A program made the translations under genes and the position numbers. A stretch of 64,000 nt of DNA. Origin: Magnetospirillum sp. XM-1 (GTDB taxonomy: Bacteria; Pseudomonadota; Alphaproteobacteria; Rhodospirillales; Magnetospirillaceae). A model generated the notes under the pieces. It was not told where the DNA came from, searched no databases, and saw only the letters and a program-made list of their open reading frames with translations. Shown piece by piece: positions 19,064-28,152 of this stretch (positions within the stretch are counted from its first letter, which is position 1; each line of letters begins with the position of its first letter). The stretch covers positions 310,001 through 374,000 of the forward strand of contig NZ_LN997848.1 in the NCBI RefSeq assembly GCF_001511835.1, given 5' to 3'.

Positions 19064-20560
19064 TCACCCCAGATAGCGCCGCCGCAAATGCGCCTCGAAC
19101 ACCGCCGGGTCCAGCGGCCGCCCGGTAGCCTGGGTCAACAGGTCGCGGGTGGAGACCAGCGAGCCCCGGGAATGGACCTGGGCGCGCAGCCAGCCCAGCA
19201 GCGGCCTGAAATCGCCCCCGGCGATGCCCTTCATCACCTGCGGGTCGGCATTCCTGGCGGCGTCGAACAGCTGGGCGGCGGTCATGGCGCCTAAGGTGTA
19301 GGTGGGGAAGTAGCCCCAGGCGCCGCCATACCAGTGGATGTCCTGCAGGCACCCCAGCCGGTCGTCGGGCGGCCGGATGCCCAGCAGGCGCTCATAGCCG
19401 TCGTTCCAGGCGGCGGGCAGGTCGTCCAGCTCCATCCGCCCCTCGATCAGCGCCTTTTCCAGGCGGTAGCGGATGATGACGTGGGCGGGATAGGTGACCT
19501 CGTCGGCCTCGACCCGGATGAAGCCGCGGGCGACCTTGATGCCGCGCCGGTAGATGTTGTCCGCCTCCCAGGCCGGGCCGTCCGCGTTGAAGGTGGTTTT
19601 CAGCAGCGGCGACAGGAAGCCGGCGAACTCGGCCGAGCGGCAGGCCTGCATCTCCATCAGCAGGCTTTGCGATTCATGCATCACCATGCCGCGGGCCCGG
19701 CCCACCGGCTGGGGCCGCCAATGGCCCGACGGCAGGCCGAATTCGTACAGCGCGTGGCCGGTCTCGTGCAGCACGCCCATCATGGCCGAGGCGAAGTCGT
19801 CCTCGTCGTAGCGGGTGGTCACCCGGATGTCGCCGGGATAGCCGCCGCAGAACGGGTGGTGCGACACGTCCAGGCGGCCGTGGCGGAAGTCGAAGCCCAG
19901 CACCTCCATCAGGCGGATGCCCAGCGCCTTCTGCCGCTCGGTGGGAAAGGGGCCTTCCGGCTCGGTCACGGCAGGCCGCGCCGCCTGGGCGTCCAGCACC
20001 TCGCCGATGAAGCCGGGCAGGAACTTTTCCAGGGGATCGAACACCGCGTCGATCTCGGCCGAACGCCCCAGGGGTTCGTACTGGTCCAGAAGCGCGTCGT
20101 AGATGGAGACGCCCAGCGCCTCGGCCTTGACGTGCCCCACCTCGCGCACCAGGCCCAGCAGCACCTTGAGCGCCGGCAGGACCATTTTGAAATCGGCGGC
20201 CGGACGGGCCTGGCGCCACACCATCTCGCAGGCGGATTCGGCCCGCGCCAGGGCGTCCACCAGATCGGCGGGCAGGGCGGACGCGTGAATCCAGTCGCGG
20301 CGCATCTCGCGCAGATTGGCCGCCTGCCAGGCATCCAGCGGCCCGGCCGCCGCTTTGTCCAGCAACTCGCCCAGATCGGGGGCGGTGATCTGCTCGTGGT
20401 TGATGCCGCGCAGGGTGGCGACCTGCTCGGCGCGGGCCTCGGCGGCACCCTCGGGCATCATGGTCGCCATGTCCCACGACAACACCGACAGGGCCTCGGC
20501 AACGGAGTTCATCTTGCGGAAGCGGTCTTCCAGGGTGGCGTAGGCCGGATTGGGGCTCAT
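19064..20560 (-). CDS. M32 family carboxypeptidase (carboxypeptidase Taq type)
   Basis: About 498 residues, the usual length of M32 metallocarboxypeptidases. The zinc-binding HETGH motif lies in MGVLHETGHALYEFGLP, and the downstream MHESQSLLMEMQ supplies the third ligand Glu. DIRVTTRYDEDDF and YPAHVIIRYRLEKALIEG are conserved family blocks. It trims C-terminal residues from peptides in the cytosol. ATG 20560 (MSPNPAYATLEDRF) fits the usual N-terminus; an open frame 38 codons longer runs into the upstream promoter region and is unlikely. It is divergent from elbB. Confidence 0.93.
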   Translation of the reverse strand: MSPNPAYATLEDRFRKMNSVAEALSVLSWDMATMMPEGAAEARAEQVATLRGINHEQITAPDLGELLDKAAAGPLDAWQAANLREMRRDWIHASALPADLVDALARAESACEMVWRQARPAADFKMVLPALKVLLGLVREVGHVKAEALGVSIYDALLDQYEPLGRSAEIDAVFDPLEKFLPGFIGEVLDAQAARPAVTEPEGPFPTERQKALGIRLMEVLGFDFRHGRLDVSHHPFCGGYPGDIRVTTRYDEDDFASAMMGVLHETGHALYEFGLPSGHWRPQPVGRARGMVMHESQSLLMEMQACRSAEFAGFLSPLLKTTFNADGPAWEADNIYRRGIKVARGFIRVEADEVTYPAHVIIRYRLEKALIEGRMELDDLPAAWNDGYERLLGIRPPDDRLGCLQDIHWYGGAWGYFPTYTLGAMTAAQLFDAARNADPQVMKGIAGGDFRPLLGWLRAQVHSRGSLVSTRDLLTQATGRPLDPAVFEAHLRRRYLG

Positions 20561-20663
20561 GGGACTCACATGGTGTCTTAAGGAGTGGAAACGATAGACC
20601 ATGGCCCTCGGTTCCGGGAATCGTATAATGCCGGAACTTTCCCGCCCGGTAAGAGGAACACCC

Positions 20664-21332
20664 ATGACCGCCAAACCCCGCTTCGCCGTCGTGCTGTCCG
20701 GTTGCGGCGTCTATGACGGCGCCGAGATTCACGAAGCCGTGCTGACCCTGCTGGCCATCGACCGCCAGGGCGGCGCCTATCAGTGCTTCGCCCCCGACCG
20801 TGCCCAGATGCATGTGGTCAACCACCTCACGGGCCAGGAAGCTTTGGGTGAAAGCCGCAACGTGCTGGTGGAATCGGCCCGCATCGCGCGCGGCGCCATC
20901 AAGCCACTGGCCGAGTTCAGCCCGGCCGATTACGACGCCCTGGTCTTCCCCGGCGGCTTCGGCGCGGCCAAGAACCTCTGCACCTTCGCGACCCAGGGCC
21001 CCGACTGTTCCGTCGACCCCGACACGGAAAAGGCGGTCAAGGCCATGGCGGCGGCGGGCAAGCCCATCGGCGCGCTGTGCATCGCGCCCGCCCTGATGGC
21101 CAAGATCTTCGGCCAAGGCATCGACGTCACCATCGGCTCGGACCAGGGCACCGCCCAAGCCATCGAGGCCATGGGGGCGCGGCACACCCAGGCCGGCCAT
21201 GGCGGCGTGGTGGTGGACAAGGCACGCAAGGTGGTGACCTCGCCCTGCTACATGCTGGACTCCTCCATCAGCCAGATCGCCGACGGCGCCGAGAACACGG
21301 TGAAGGCCCTGCTGTCGCTGATGGGACGCTAA
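20664..21332 (+). CDS. elbB: ElbB-type glyoxalase of the DJ-1/PfpI superfamily
   Basis: A 222-residue protein. FAVVLSGCGVYDGAEIHEAV at the N-terminus and the nucleophile-elbow segment GKPIGALCIAPALMAKI with its Cys are typical of ElbB. DALVFPGGFGAAKNL carries the acidic and Gly-rich part of the active site. The E. coli homologue is a glyoxalase linked to isoprenoid yield; the physiological role is unsettled. ATG 20664 has AAGAGGA upstream. The stop directly abuts the GTG of truB. Confidence 0.92.
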   Translation: MTAKPRFAVVLSGCGVYDGAEIHEAVLTLLAIDRQGGAYQCFAPDRAQMHVVNHLTGQEALGESRNVLVESARIARGAIKPLAEFSPADYDALVFPGGFGAAKNLCTFATQGPDCSVDPDTEKAVKAMAAAGKPIGALCIAPALMAKIFGQGIDVTIGSDQGTAQAIEAMGARHTQAGHGGVVVDKARKVVTSPCYMLDSSISQIADGAENTVKALLSLMGR

Positions 21333-22268
21333 GTGGCCCGCAAACGGAAAGGCGATCCCGTTCACGGCTGGCTGGCCATCGACAAGCCCTTAGGCCTCGG
21401 CTCCACCCAGGTGGTGTCCCGGGTCAAGCGCATCCTGAACGCCGCCAAGGTCGGCCATGGCGGCACGCTCGACCCGCTGGCGTCGGGCGTGCTGCCCATC
21501 GCGCTGGGCGAGGCCACCAAGACGGTGCAATACGTCATGGACGGGGCCAAGACCTACCGCTTCCAGGTACGCTGGGGCGAGGCGACCGCCAGTTGCGACA
21601 AGGAAGGCGAGGTGACGGAAACATCGCCCAACCGCCCGACCGAGGAGGCCATCCACGCCGCCATCCCCGCCTTCCTGGGCGAGATCGACCAGATCCCGCC
21701 GGCCTTCTCCGCCATCAAGATCGACGGCCAGCGCGCCTACGACCTGGCCCGCGCCGGCGAGGAGGTGGAGATCAAGCCGCGGCGCATCGCCATCCATTCG
21801 CTCGCCCTGCTGGGCCGCCCCGACGAAGACCACGCCGATTTCGAGGTCCATTGCGGCAAGGGCACCTATGTGCGCTCGCTGGCCCGCGACCTCGCTTTGG
21901 CTCTCGGCACGGTGGGGCATGTCTCGGTGCTGCGGCGCGTGGCCTGCGGCCCGTTTACTGAGCAAAACGCGATTTCCCTTGAATCCCTGGAGGACTTGAG
22001 TCAAGTTCCCGCCCCTTGGACCTTTCTGCTTCCCATCGAGACCGCGCTGGACGACATCCCGGCCCTGGCCCTGACGGAAAGCGAGGCCCGCCGCCTCCAG
22101 AGCGGTAATCCCGTCGCAGTGATGCACGTGGTTTCCCGGCATCCGCAGGCTGAACTCGCCGAAGGCACATTGTGCCGGGCGATGCAGGCAGAGCGGCTGG
22201 TGGCGTTGGTTCGCATCGAAAGCGGCGAAATCCGCCCGGTGCGGGTCATGAATCTCACCGATGAATAG
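21333..22268 (+). CDS. truB: tRNA pseudouridine-55 synthase
   Basis: A 311-residue TruB. The N-terminal catalytic block includes GWLAIDKPLGLGSTQVVSRVK and the GHGGTLDPLASGVLPIALGEATK motif with the catalytic Asp. FEVHCGKGTYVRSLARDLA is the second family signature. It converts U55 of tRNA to pseudouridine. The start is GTG, immediately after the elbB stop codon. It belongs to the common truB-rpsO-pnp order, with rpsO 9 nt downstream. Confidence 0.96.
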   Translation: MARKRKGDPVHGWLAIDKPLGLGSTQVVSRVKRILNAAKVGHGGTLDPLASGVLPIALGEATKTVQYVMDGAKTYRFQVRWGEATASCDKEGEVTETSPNRPTEEAIHAAIPAFLGEIDQIPPAFSAIKIDGQRAYDLARAGEEVEIKPRRIAIHSLALLGRPDEDHADFEVHCGKGTYVRSLARDLALALGTVGHVSVLRRVACGPFTEQNAISLESLEDLSQVPAPWTFLLPIETALDDIPALALTESEARRLQSGNPVAVMHVVSRHPQAELAEGTLCRAMQAERLVALVRIESGEIRPVRVMNLTDE

Positions 22269-22277
22269 GAGTAGACG

Positions 22278-22547
22278 ATGTCGATCACTGCCGAGCGTAC
22301 CCAGGAACTCGTCAAGGAATACGCGACCAAGGAAGGTGACACCGGTTCCGCCGAGGTCCAGGTCGCCATTCTGTCGGAGCGCATCCGCAACCTGACCGAG
22401 CACCTGAAGTCGCACAAGAAGGATTTCCATTCGCGTCGCGGCCTGCTGATCATGGTCGGCCAGCGCCGCCGCATGCTCGACTACCTGAAGGCCAAGGACA
22501 ACAAGCGCTACGAGAGCCTCATTGGCCGCCTCGGTCTGCGCAAGTAA
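22278..22547 (+). CDS. rpsO: 30S ribosomal protein S15
   Basis: An 89-residue protein of exact S15 length. It has [23 protein letters not shown], the [22 protein letters not shown] rRNA-binding block and [21 protein letters not shown]. It binds 16S rRNA helix 22 and the platform of the 30S subunit. AGGAG lies 7 nt before the ATG. It is followed by hairpins and pnp, the usual arrangement. Confidence 0.98.
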   Translation: MSITAERTQELVKEYATKEGDTGSAEVQVAILSERIRNLTEHLKSHKKDFHSRRGLLIMVGQRRRMLDYLKAKDNKRYESLIGRLGLRK

Positions 22548-22589
22548 TCCACACAGCCGACTTACGAAGGCCGGGCGTCGCCTGGATCG

Positions 22590-22619
22590 CACCCGCGCGG
22601 GGATGGCTCCGCGCGGGTG
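22590..22619 (+). terminator. Hairpin in the rpsO-pnp gap
   Basis: CACCCGCGCGG (22590-22600) and CCGCGCGGGTG (22609-22619) form an 11-bp stem with an 8-nt loop, about 40 nt after rpsO. The next bases are not a U-tract, so partial termination or an RNA-processing site is more likely than a full stop. In other bacteria this gap holds RNase cleavage sites. Confidence 0.55.
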
Positions 22620-22667
22620 TCCGCGTTTGTGCCGCAGGAAAGCGGCCGCCGCGAAAAATTGACGCCG

Positions 22668-22694
22668 GGACCGACCGCAATCCGGCGGCGGTCC
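22668..22694 (+). promoter_or_regulatory. Bulged hairpin in the pnp leader
   Basis: GGACCG-A-CCGC at 22668-22678 can pair with GCGG-CGGTCC at 22685-22694, leaving one bulged A and a 6-nt loop. It ends 8 nt before the AAGGAAG ribosome site of pnp. PNPase in E. coli controls its own mRNA through an RNase III-cut leader stem; this is a candidate for the same kind of control here, by inference only. Confidence 0.4.
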
Positions 22695-22716
22695 TAAACA
22701 TAAGGAAGTGACTTAC

Positions 22717-24879
22717 ATGTCCATGTTCAATGTCCACCGCAAGGAACTCACCTGGGGCGGCCGCAAGCTGGTTCTGGAGACCGGCAAGGTCGCCCGCCAG
22801 GCCGACGGCGCCGTGATGGCCACCTACGGCGAAACCACCGTGCTGTGCACCGTGGTGGGCGCCAAGAGCCAGAAGCCCGGCATCGACTTCTTCCCCCTGA
22901 CGGTGAACTACCAGGAGAAGGCTTTCGCCGCGGGCAAGATCCCCGGCGGCTTCTTCAAGCGCGAGGGCCGTCCGAGCGAGAAGGAGACCCTGGTCTCCCG
23001 CCTGATCGACCGCCCCATCCGCCCGCTGTTCGCCGACGGCTTCCGCAACGAGGTGCAGGTGGTCTGCACCGTGCTGTCCCATGACCTCGAGAACGATCCC
23101 GACATCGTCGCCATGGTCGGCACCTCCGCCGCTCTGACCATCTCGGGCCTGCCCTTCATGGGTCCGGTCGGCGCCGCCCGCGTCGGCTATGTGGACGGCA
23201 AGTACGTGCTGAACCCGCTGGTCGGCGATCTGCCCAAGAGTGATCTCGACCTGGTGGTCGCCGGCACCACCGAAGGCGTGCTGATGGTCGAATCCGAGGC
23301 CAAGCAGCTGTCGGAAGAGGTCATGCTGGGCGCCGTGATGTACGGCCACAAGGAGTTCCAGGCGGTGATCCAGGCGATCATCGATCTGGCCGAGGAATGC
23401 GCCAAGGACCCGTGGGACCTGCCCGCCCCCCCCGCCGAGGTGGCGGTGGTCACGGCCAAGTTCGCCGATGCCGGCGTCCCCGCCGAGATGGCCGAGGCCT
23501 ACAAGATCATCAAGAAGCAGGACCGCTACGCTGCCGTGGGCGAGGTCAAGAAGAAGGCCCTGGCCCTCTTGTCCGAGCCGGCCGAACTGGCCGTCGCCGG
23601 TGGCATCCTGAAGCACCTGGAAGCCGACGTGGTGCGCGGCAACATCCTGAAGACCGGCGTGCGCATCGACGGCCGCGACACCAAGACCGTTCGCAAGATC
23701 GAGGTTGATGTCGGCGTTCTGCCCCGCGCCCACGGTTCCGCCCTGTTCACCCGTGGCGAGACCCAGGCCCTGGTGGTCGCCACGCTGGGCACCGGCCAGG
23801 ACGAGCAGATCATCGACCAGCTGGCGGGCGAGTACCGCGAGCACTTCATGCTGCACTACAACTTCCCCCCCTACTCGGTGGGTGAAGCCGGCCGCATGGG
23901 TTCGCCGGGCCGTCGCGAGATCGGCCACGGCAAGCTGGCCTGGCGCGCCATGCGTCCCTGCCTGCCGGTGAAGGAGAGCTTCCCCTACACCATGCGCGTG
24001 GTCTCGGAGATCACCGAGTCCAACGGCTCCTCGTCCATGGCGACCGTCTGCGGTTCGTCCCTGGCCATGATGGATGCCGGCGTGCCCCTGCCCAAGCCGG
24101 TGGCCGGTATCGCCATGGGCCTGATCAAGGAAGGCAACGACTTCGCCGTGCTGTCCGACATCCTGGGTGACGAGGATCACCTGGGCGACATGGACTTCAA
24201 GGTGGCGGGCACCGTCGATGGCGTCACCGCGCTGCAGATGGACATCAAGATCACCTCGATCACCGAGGAGATCATGAAGATCGCGCTGGGTCAGGCCAAG
24301 GACGGCCGCATCCACATCCTGGGCGAGATGAACAAGGGCCTGGATCACGCCCGTGATTCGGTGTCGGGCAATGCTCCGCGCATCACCACCATCTCCATTC
24401 CCAAGGAGAAGATCCGCGAAGTCATCGGCACCGGCGGCAAGGTCATCCGCGAGATCTGCGAGCAGACCGGCGCCAAGATCGACATCGACGACGACGGCAC
24501 CATCAAGGTGGCCTCGGTCGACGCCGATGCCGGCCAGCGCGCCATCGACTGGATCCGCGGCATCGTCGCCGAGCCGGAGCTGGGCGTGATCTACAACGGC
24601 AAGGTCGTGAAGGTGGTCGATTTCGGCGCCTTCGTGAACTTCCTGGGGTCGCGCGACGGCCTGGTCCACATCTCGGAACTGGCCCGCGAGCGCGTCGCCA
24701 AGACCGCCGACGTGGTCAAGCAGGGCGACGTGGTCAAGGTCAAGGTCCTGGGCTTCGACGACCGCGGCAAGGTGAAGCTGTCCATGAAGCAGGTGGATCA
24801 GACCACCGGCGAGGACATCTCCGCCCAGCTGGAAGCCGAGCGCGCCGAGCGCAAGAAGGAGCGTCACCACGAGGATTGA
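22717..24879 (+). CDS. pnp: Polyribonucleotide nucleotidyltransferase (PNPase)
   Basis: About 720 residues. Two RNase PH domains flank an alpha-helical domain; the second has [20 protein letters not shown] and the catalytic Asp-containing [18 protein letters not shown] and [18 protein letters not shown] domain ([20 protein letters not shown]) and an S1 domain ([20 protein letters not shown]) form the C-terminus. It degrades RNA phosphorolytically from the 3' end and is a degradosome component. ATG 22717 is preferred, with AAGGAAG 8 nt upstream; a GTG at 22708 overlaps that site and is unlikely. An intrinsic terminator follows. Confidence 0.97.
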   Translation: MSMFNVHRKELTWGGRKLVLETGKVARQADGAVMATYGETTVLCTVVGAKSQKPGIDFFPLTVNYQEKAFAAGKIPGGFFKREGRPSEKETLVSRLIDRPIRPLFADGFRNEVQVVCTVLSHDLENDPDIVAMVGTSAALTISGLPFMGPVGAARVGYVDGKYVLNPLVGDLPKSDLDLVVAGTTEGVLMVESEAKQLSEEVMLGAVMYGHKEFQAVIQAIIDLAEECAKDPWDLPAPPAEVAVVTAKFADAGVPAEMAEAYKIIKKQDRYAAVGEVKKKALALLSEPAELAVAGGILKHLEADVVRGNILKTGVRIDGRDTKTVRKIEVDVGVLPRAHGSALFTRGETQALVVATLGTGQDEQIIDQLAGEYREHFMLHYNFPPYSVGEAGRMGSPGRREIGHGKLAWRAMRPCLPVKESFPYTMRVVSEITESNGSSSMATVCGSSLAMMDAGVPLPKPVAGIAMGLIKEGNDFAVLSDILGDEDHLGDMDFKVAGTVDGVTALQMDIKITSITEEIMKIALGQAKDGRIHILGEMNKGLDHARDSVSGNAPRITTISIPKEKIREVIGTGGKVIREICEQTGAKIDIDDDGTIKVASVDADAGQRAIDWIRGIVAEPELGVIYNGKVVKVVDFGAFVNFLGSRDGLVHISELARERVAKTADVVKQGDVVKVKVLGFDDRGKVKLSMKQVDQTTGEDISAQLEAERAERKKERHHED

Positions 24880-24907
24880 TCCTCGGCGTGACTTCCGACG
24901 AGAAAGG

Positions 24908-24937
24908 GCGCGGTTCCGAAAGGGACCGCGCTTTTTT
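24908..24937 (+). terminator. Intrinsic terminator of pnp
   Basis: GCGCGGTTCC (24908-24917), a GAAA loop and GGGACCGCGC (24922-24931) are followed by six T residues. This is a textbook Rho-independent terminator about 30 nt after the pnp stop. Confidence 0.92.
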
Positions 24938-24960
24938 CTTGGGCGTCAGGTTCCCATCTT

Positions 24961-25064
24961 TTCGTCATCGCCGGGCTTGACCCGGCGATCCATGCCGTGC
25001 CGAATTCCAGGCGCTCTTGGCGCGGCCGGACGTGGATGCCCGGCACGAGGCCGGGCATGACGAA
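24961..25064. repeat. ~104-bp element with terminal inverted repeats, copy 1
   Basis: The ends are TTCGTCAT (24961-24968) and ATGACGAA (25057-25064). Inside are two smaller palindromes, GCCGGGCTTGACCCGGC near the left end and TGCCCGGCACGAGGCCGGGCA near the right. The same plan, with GTCAT/ATGAC ends, occurs at 60075-60175. It resembles the small non-coding palindromic elements common in Alphaproteobacteria. It ends just before the msrB ribosome site. Confidence 0.7.
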
Positions 25065-25080
25065 CCCTTGGAGACAGCCC

Positions 25081-25479
25081 ATGACCGACAAGGTGGTGAA
25101 GACCGACGCCGAGTGGCAGGCGCAATTGACCCCCGGCCAATACGCCGTGACCCGCCAGAAGGCGACGGAACGCCCCTTCTCCGGCGAATACGACCACCTG
25201 TTCAAGCCCGGACGCTATCATTGCGTCTGCTGCGGCCAGGAACTGTTCGCCTCGGAAGCCAAGTTCAACTCCGGCTGCGGCTGGCCCGCCTTCTCCATGC
25301 CCGCGACGCCAGACGCGGTGGCGGAAGAACGCGACCGCAGCCACGGCATGATCCGCACCGAGGTCCTGTGCTCCCAATGCGACGCCCATCTGGGCCACGT
25401 CTTCGACGACGGCCCGGGGCCGACGGGCCTGCGCTATTGCATCAATTCCCTGTCGCTGAAATTCGAGAAGTCAGAATAG
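25081..25479 (+). CDS. msrB: Peptide-methionine (R)-S-oxide reductase
   Basis: A 132-residue MsrB. Zinc is held by C48, C51, C97 and C100 (CVCCG and CSQC). GCGWPAF and [21 protein letters not shown] are family blocks, with catalytic C120. It repairs oxidised methionine with thioredoxin as reductant. ATG 25081, with GGAGACAG upstream, matches the normal MsrB N-terminus; the longer open frame would run through the repeat element. Its last 9 bases overlap the end of the convergent radical SAM gene. Confidence 0.96.
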   Translation: MTDKVVKTDAEWQAQLTPGQYAVTRQKATERPFSGEYDHLFKPGRYHCVCCGQELFASEAKFNSGCGWPAFSMPATPDAVAEERDRSHGMIRTEVLCSQCDAHLGHVFDDGPGPTGLRYCINSLSLKFEKSE

Positions 25480-26553
25480 CCGCAACTGATCCCCCACCCG
25501 GGGCGGCGGCTTGAACCGGGAACAGTCCAGCGTCACCCGTCCGCCCGTCAGGCCCAGCTTGCGTACCGCCACGTGGAAGCGGTTTGCCAGCAGGCGGGCG
25601 TGCTCGCCTTCACCGCTCATGCGTTTGCCGAAGCGGGGATCGTTGAGCCGGCCGCCCCGCTGCTGCGCCATCAGGGACAGCACATGGGCCGCCCGCTCGG
25701 GAAAATGGGCGTCGAGCCACTCGGCGAACAGATCCTTCACCTCGTAGGGCAGGCGCAGCAGGGTGAAGCCCGCCGCTGTCGCCCCGGCGTCGCTGGCCGC
25801 CGCCAGGATATCCTCCAACTCGTGGTCGTTGATGCGCGGGATCATGGGCGCCGCCATCACCATGGTGGGCACGCCCTCGGCCGACAGGCGGCGAATGGCT
25901 TCCAGCCGCCGGGCGGGCGACGAGGCGCGGGGCTCCAGCTTGCCGTGCAGGCGGGCGTCCAGCGTGGTGACGCTGACCGCCACCGCCGCCAGCCCTTTGG
26001 CGGCCATGGGACCCAGGATGTCCACATCGCGGGTCACCAGAAAGCCCTTGGTAGTGATCATCACCGGATGATGAAAGGTGGCCAGCATCTCGAGGCAGCC
26101 GCGCATGATCTGCCAGTCGCGCTCGATGGGCTGGTAGGGATCGGTGTTGGTGCCGAAGGCGATGGGAGCGGGCCGGTAGCCGGGCTTCCTCAGCGCCGCC
26201 TCCAGCAAGACGGCTGCGTCGGGCTTCACGGTCAGCCTGGTCTCGAAGTCCAGGCCCGGCGACAGGTCGAGATAGGCGTGGCTGGGCCGGGCGAAGCAAT
26301 AGACGCAGCCATGCCCGCAGCCACGATAGGGGTTGACCGAACGGTCGAAGGGAATGTCGGGCGAATCGTTGCGCGTCAGGATACTGCGCGCCCGCTCCAC
26401 ATGGATGGTGGTGCCGGGGGCGGGCCGCTCCTCCTCGACCAGGTCCCAGCCGTCATCCACCGCCTCGGCGCTCAGGCAGTCGAAGCGGGGCGTGGGGTTG
26501 GAGCGCGCACCGCGCGCCTTGGGCCAATCCTGGGATGCCATGACGCCGAACAT
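25471..26553 (-). CDS. Radical SAM protein of the SplB-like/PA0069 family
   Basis: About 360 residues. The [4Fe-4S] cluster motif C-x3-C-x2-C is in GCGHGCVYC (about residues 78-86), following NPYRG, which is typical of this family. [13 protein letters not shown] and [12 protein letters not shown] are core-barrel segments. It belongs to a group distantly related to spore photoproduct lyase, whose reaction in most bacteria is unknown; it is probably not a DNA photoproduct repair enzyme. MFGVM permits starts at 26553 or 26541. It overlaps msrB by 9 nt tail to tail. Confidence 0.88.
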   Translation of the reverse strand: MFGVMASQDWPKARGARSNPTPRFDCLSAEAVDDGWDLVEEERPAPGTTIHVERARSILTRNDSPDIPFDRSVNPYRGCGHGCVYCFARPSHAYLDLSPGLDFETRLTVKPDAAVLLEAALRKPGYRPAPIAFGTNTDPYQPIERDWQIMRGCLEMLATFHHPVMITTKGFLVTRDVDILGPMAAKGLAAVAVSVTTLDARLHGKLEPRASSPARRLEAIRRLSAEGVPTMVMAAPMIPRINDHELEDILAAASDAGATAAGFTLLRLPYEVKDLFAEWLDAHFPERAAHVLSLMAQQRGGRLNDPRFGKRMSGEGEHARLLANRFHVAVRKLGLTGGRVTLDCSRFKPPPRVGDQLRLF

Positions 26554-26586
26554 ATCATGAACATCATTCGGCCGTCGAGCGCCCCG

Positions 26587-27075
26587 TCACTCCAGTTCCC
26601 GGAACATCACCATGGCGTCCACATAGCCGCAAACCGGATGCAGGAAGGCGCCGGGCAGGTTCGCCAGCACCCGGAAACCCAGGCGCCGCCATAAGGCCAC
26701 GGCGCGGTGATTGGTGGAGACCACGAAGTTGAACTGCATGGCGCGGAACCCCAGCCCGGGCGCGGTCTCCAGGGCATGGGCGCACATGCGTCGCGCCACG
26801 CCGCGCCCTCCGGCATCCGCATGGGTCATGAAGCCGCAATTGGCAACATGGGAGCCGCCGCCCTGCTGGTTGGGCTGTAGGTAATACGTCCCCAGCACCC
26901 GCCCCTCCTCCTCGGCCACGAAGACCCGGTGCGGTTCGGCGAACCAGTAGTCCAGGGCTTGCTCGCGGCTCCAATCGCGCGGCAGGGCATAGGTCTCTCC
27001 CGCCCGGATCACCGGCTCAAGAATAGACCAGACGGCATCGCGGTCGGCGGCCTGGGCAGAACGGATCGTCATCAT
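26587..27075 (-). CDS. GNAT family N-acetyltransferase
   Basis: About 162 residues. It opens with IRSAQAADRDAVWSILEPVI, has FVAEEEGRVLGTYYLQPNQ as the central strands, the acetyl-CoA loop in THADAGGRGVARRMCAHAL, and a C-terminal VVSTNHRAVALWRRLGF motif. The acceptor is unknown. ATGs at 27075 and 27072 are equivalent. It is divergent from mtnP. Confidence 0.88.
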   Translation of the reverse strand: MMTIRSAQAADRDAVWSILEPVIRAGETYALPRDWSREQALDYWFAEPHRVFVAEEEGRVLGTYYLQPNQQGGGSHVANCGFMTHADAGGRGVARRMCAHALETAPGLGFRAMQFNFVVSTNHRAVALWRRLGFRVLANLPGAFLHPVCGYVDAMVMFRELE

Positions 27076-27159
27076 TGCCCAACCCTACCGCCGCCGCATT
27101 GACCTGCCAACGGATTTGGCCTAACACCAGCGGACCATCGCATTCGAAGGAACTTTCCC

Positions 27160-28047
27160 ATGGCGGACGGACATTCCACTCCCGTACTCGGCATCATCGG
27201 CGGCTCTGGCGTCTATGACATCGACGGGCTGACCAACAAGGAATGGCGCCGGGTGGAAAGCCCGTTCGGCCCCACCTCGGACGAGTTCCTGTTCGGCGAG
27301 CTGGACGGCCAAAAGCTGGTGTTCCTGCCCCGCCACGGGCGCGGCCACCGCATCCCGCCGTCGGAGCTGAACTTCCGCGCCAATATCGACGCCATGAAGC
27401 GGGCCGGCGTCACCGAGATCCTGTCGGTCTCGGCGGTGGGCTCGCTCAAGGAAGAGCTGCCGCCCGGCACCTTCGTCATCGTCGACCAGTTCATCGACCG
27501 CACCTTCGCGCGCACCAAGAGCTTCTTCGAGACCGGGCTGGTGGCCCACGTCTCCATGGCGCACCCCACCTGTGGCCGCCTGGGCGACATGGTGGAAGCG
27601 GCCGCCAAGGAAGCCGGCATCGTCGCCGTGCGCGGCGGCACCTATCTGGTGATGGAGGGCCCGCAATTCTCCACCCAGGCCGAAAGCAACCTGTATCGCC
27701 AGTGGGGCTGCGACGTCATCGGCATGACCAACATGCCTGAGGCCAAATTGGCCCGCGAAGCCGAGATGTGCTACGCCAGCGTCGCCATGGTCACCGATTA
27801 CGATTGCTGGCACCCCGACCACGACGCGGTCACCGTGGACGCCATCGTCAAGGTGCTGCTGGCCAATGCCGATCGCGCCCGCTCGCTGGTCAAGACCGTC
27901 GCCCCCAAGGTGACGGGCCGCACCGCGCCTTGCGCCAAGGGCTGCCACACCGCGCTCGACAACGCCATCATCACCCATGGTGAAGTCCGCGACCCGGCCG
28001 TGGTGGGCAAGCTGGACGCGGTGGCGGGACGGGTGCTGAAGGGCTAG
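27160..28047 (+). CDS. mtnP: S-methyl-5'-thioadenosine phosphorylase
   Basis: A 295-residue trimeric-type purine phosphorylase. LGIIGGSGVYDIDGL is the phosphate-binding start. PRHGRGHRIPPSELNFRANI and VSAVGSLKEELPPGTFVIVDQ are MTAP motifs, and YLVMEGPQFSTQAES plus GMTNMPEAKLAREAEM form the nucleoside pocket. It splits methylthioadenosine to adenine and methylthioribose-1-phosphate, the substrate of MtnA encoded next. Its stop codon lies inside a 9-bp hairpin. Confidence 0.95.
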   Translation: MADGHSTPVLGIIGGSGVYDIDGLTNKEWRRVESPFGPTSDEFLFGELDGQKLVFLPRHGRGHRIPPSELNFRANIDAMKRAGVTEILSVSAVGSLKEELPPGTFVIVDQFIDRTFARTKSFFETGLVAHVSMAHPTCGRLGDMVEAAAKEAGIVAVRGGTYLVMEGPQFSTQAESNLYRQWGCDVIGMTNMPEAKLAREAEMCYASVAMVTDYDCWHPDHDAVTVDAIVKVLLANADRARSLVKTVAPKVTGRTAPCAKGCHTALDNAIITHGEVRDPAVVGKLDAVAGRVLKG

Positions 28048-28061
28048 GCTTCGCCTAGCCC
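28041..28061 (+). promoter_or_regulatory. Hairpin spanning the mtnP stop codon
   Basis: GGGCTAGGC (28041-28049), loop TTC, GCCTAGCCC (28053-28061) is a perfect 9-bp stem that includes the TAG stop of mtnP. No T-run follows, so the mtnA message is probably not cut off. It may adjust the ratio of the two products. Confidence 0.5.
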
Positions 28062-28152
28062 CTAGGAGCAACGCGACGCGCGCCTTATGGCGCGGAAAGC
28101 CAAGCGGGCCGAAGGGCCGCGCCCGGCGCCTGAGGGACAAGAAGGACTCATC

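Noticed and set aside
22519-24870. 783-codon open frame on the minus strand
   Set aside because: Antisense shadow of pnp; composition not protein-like.
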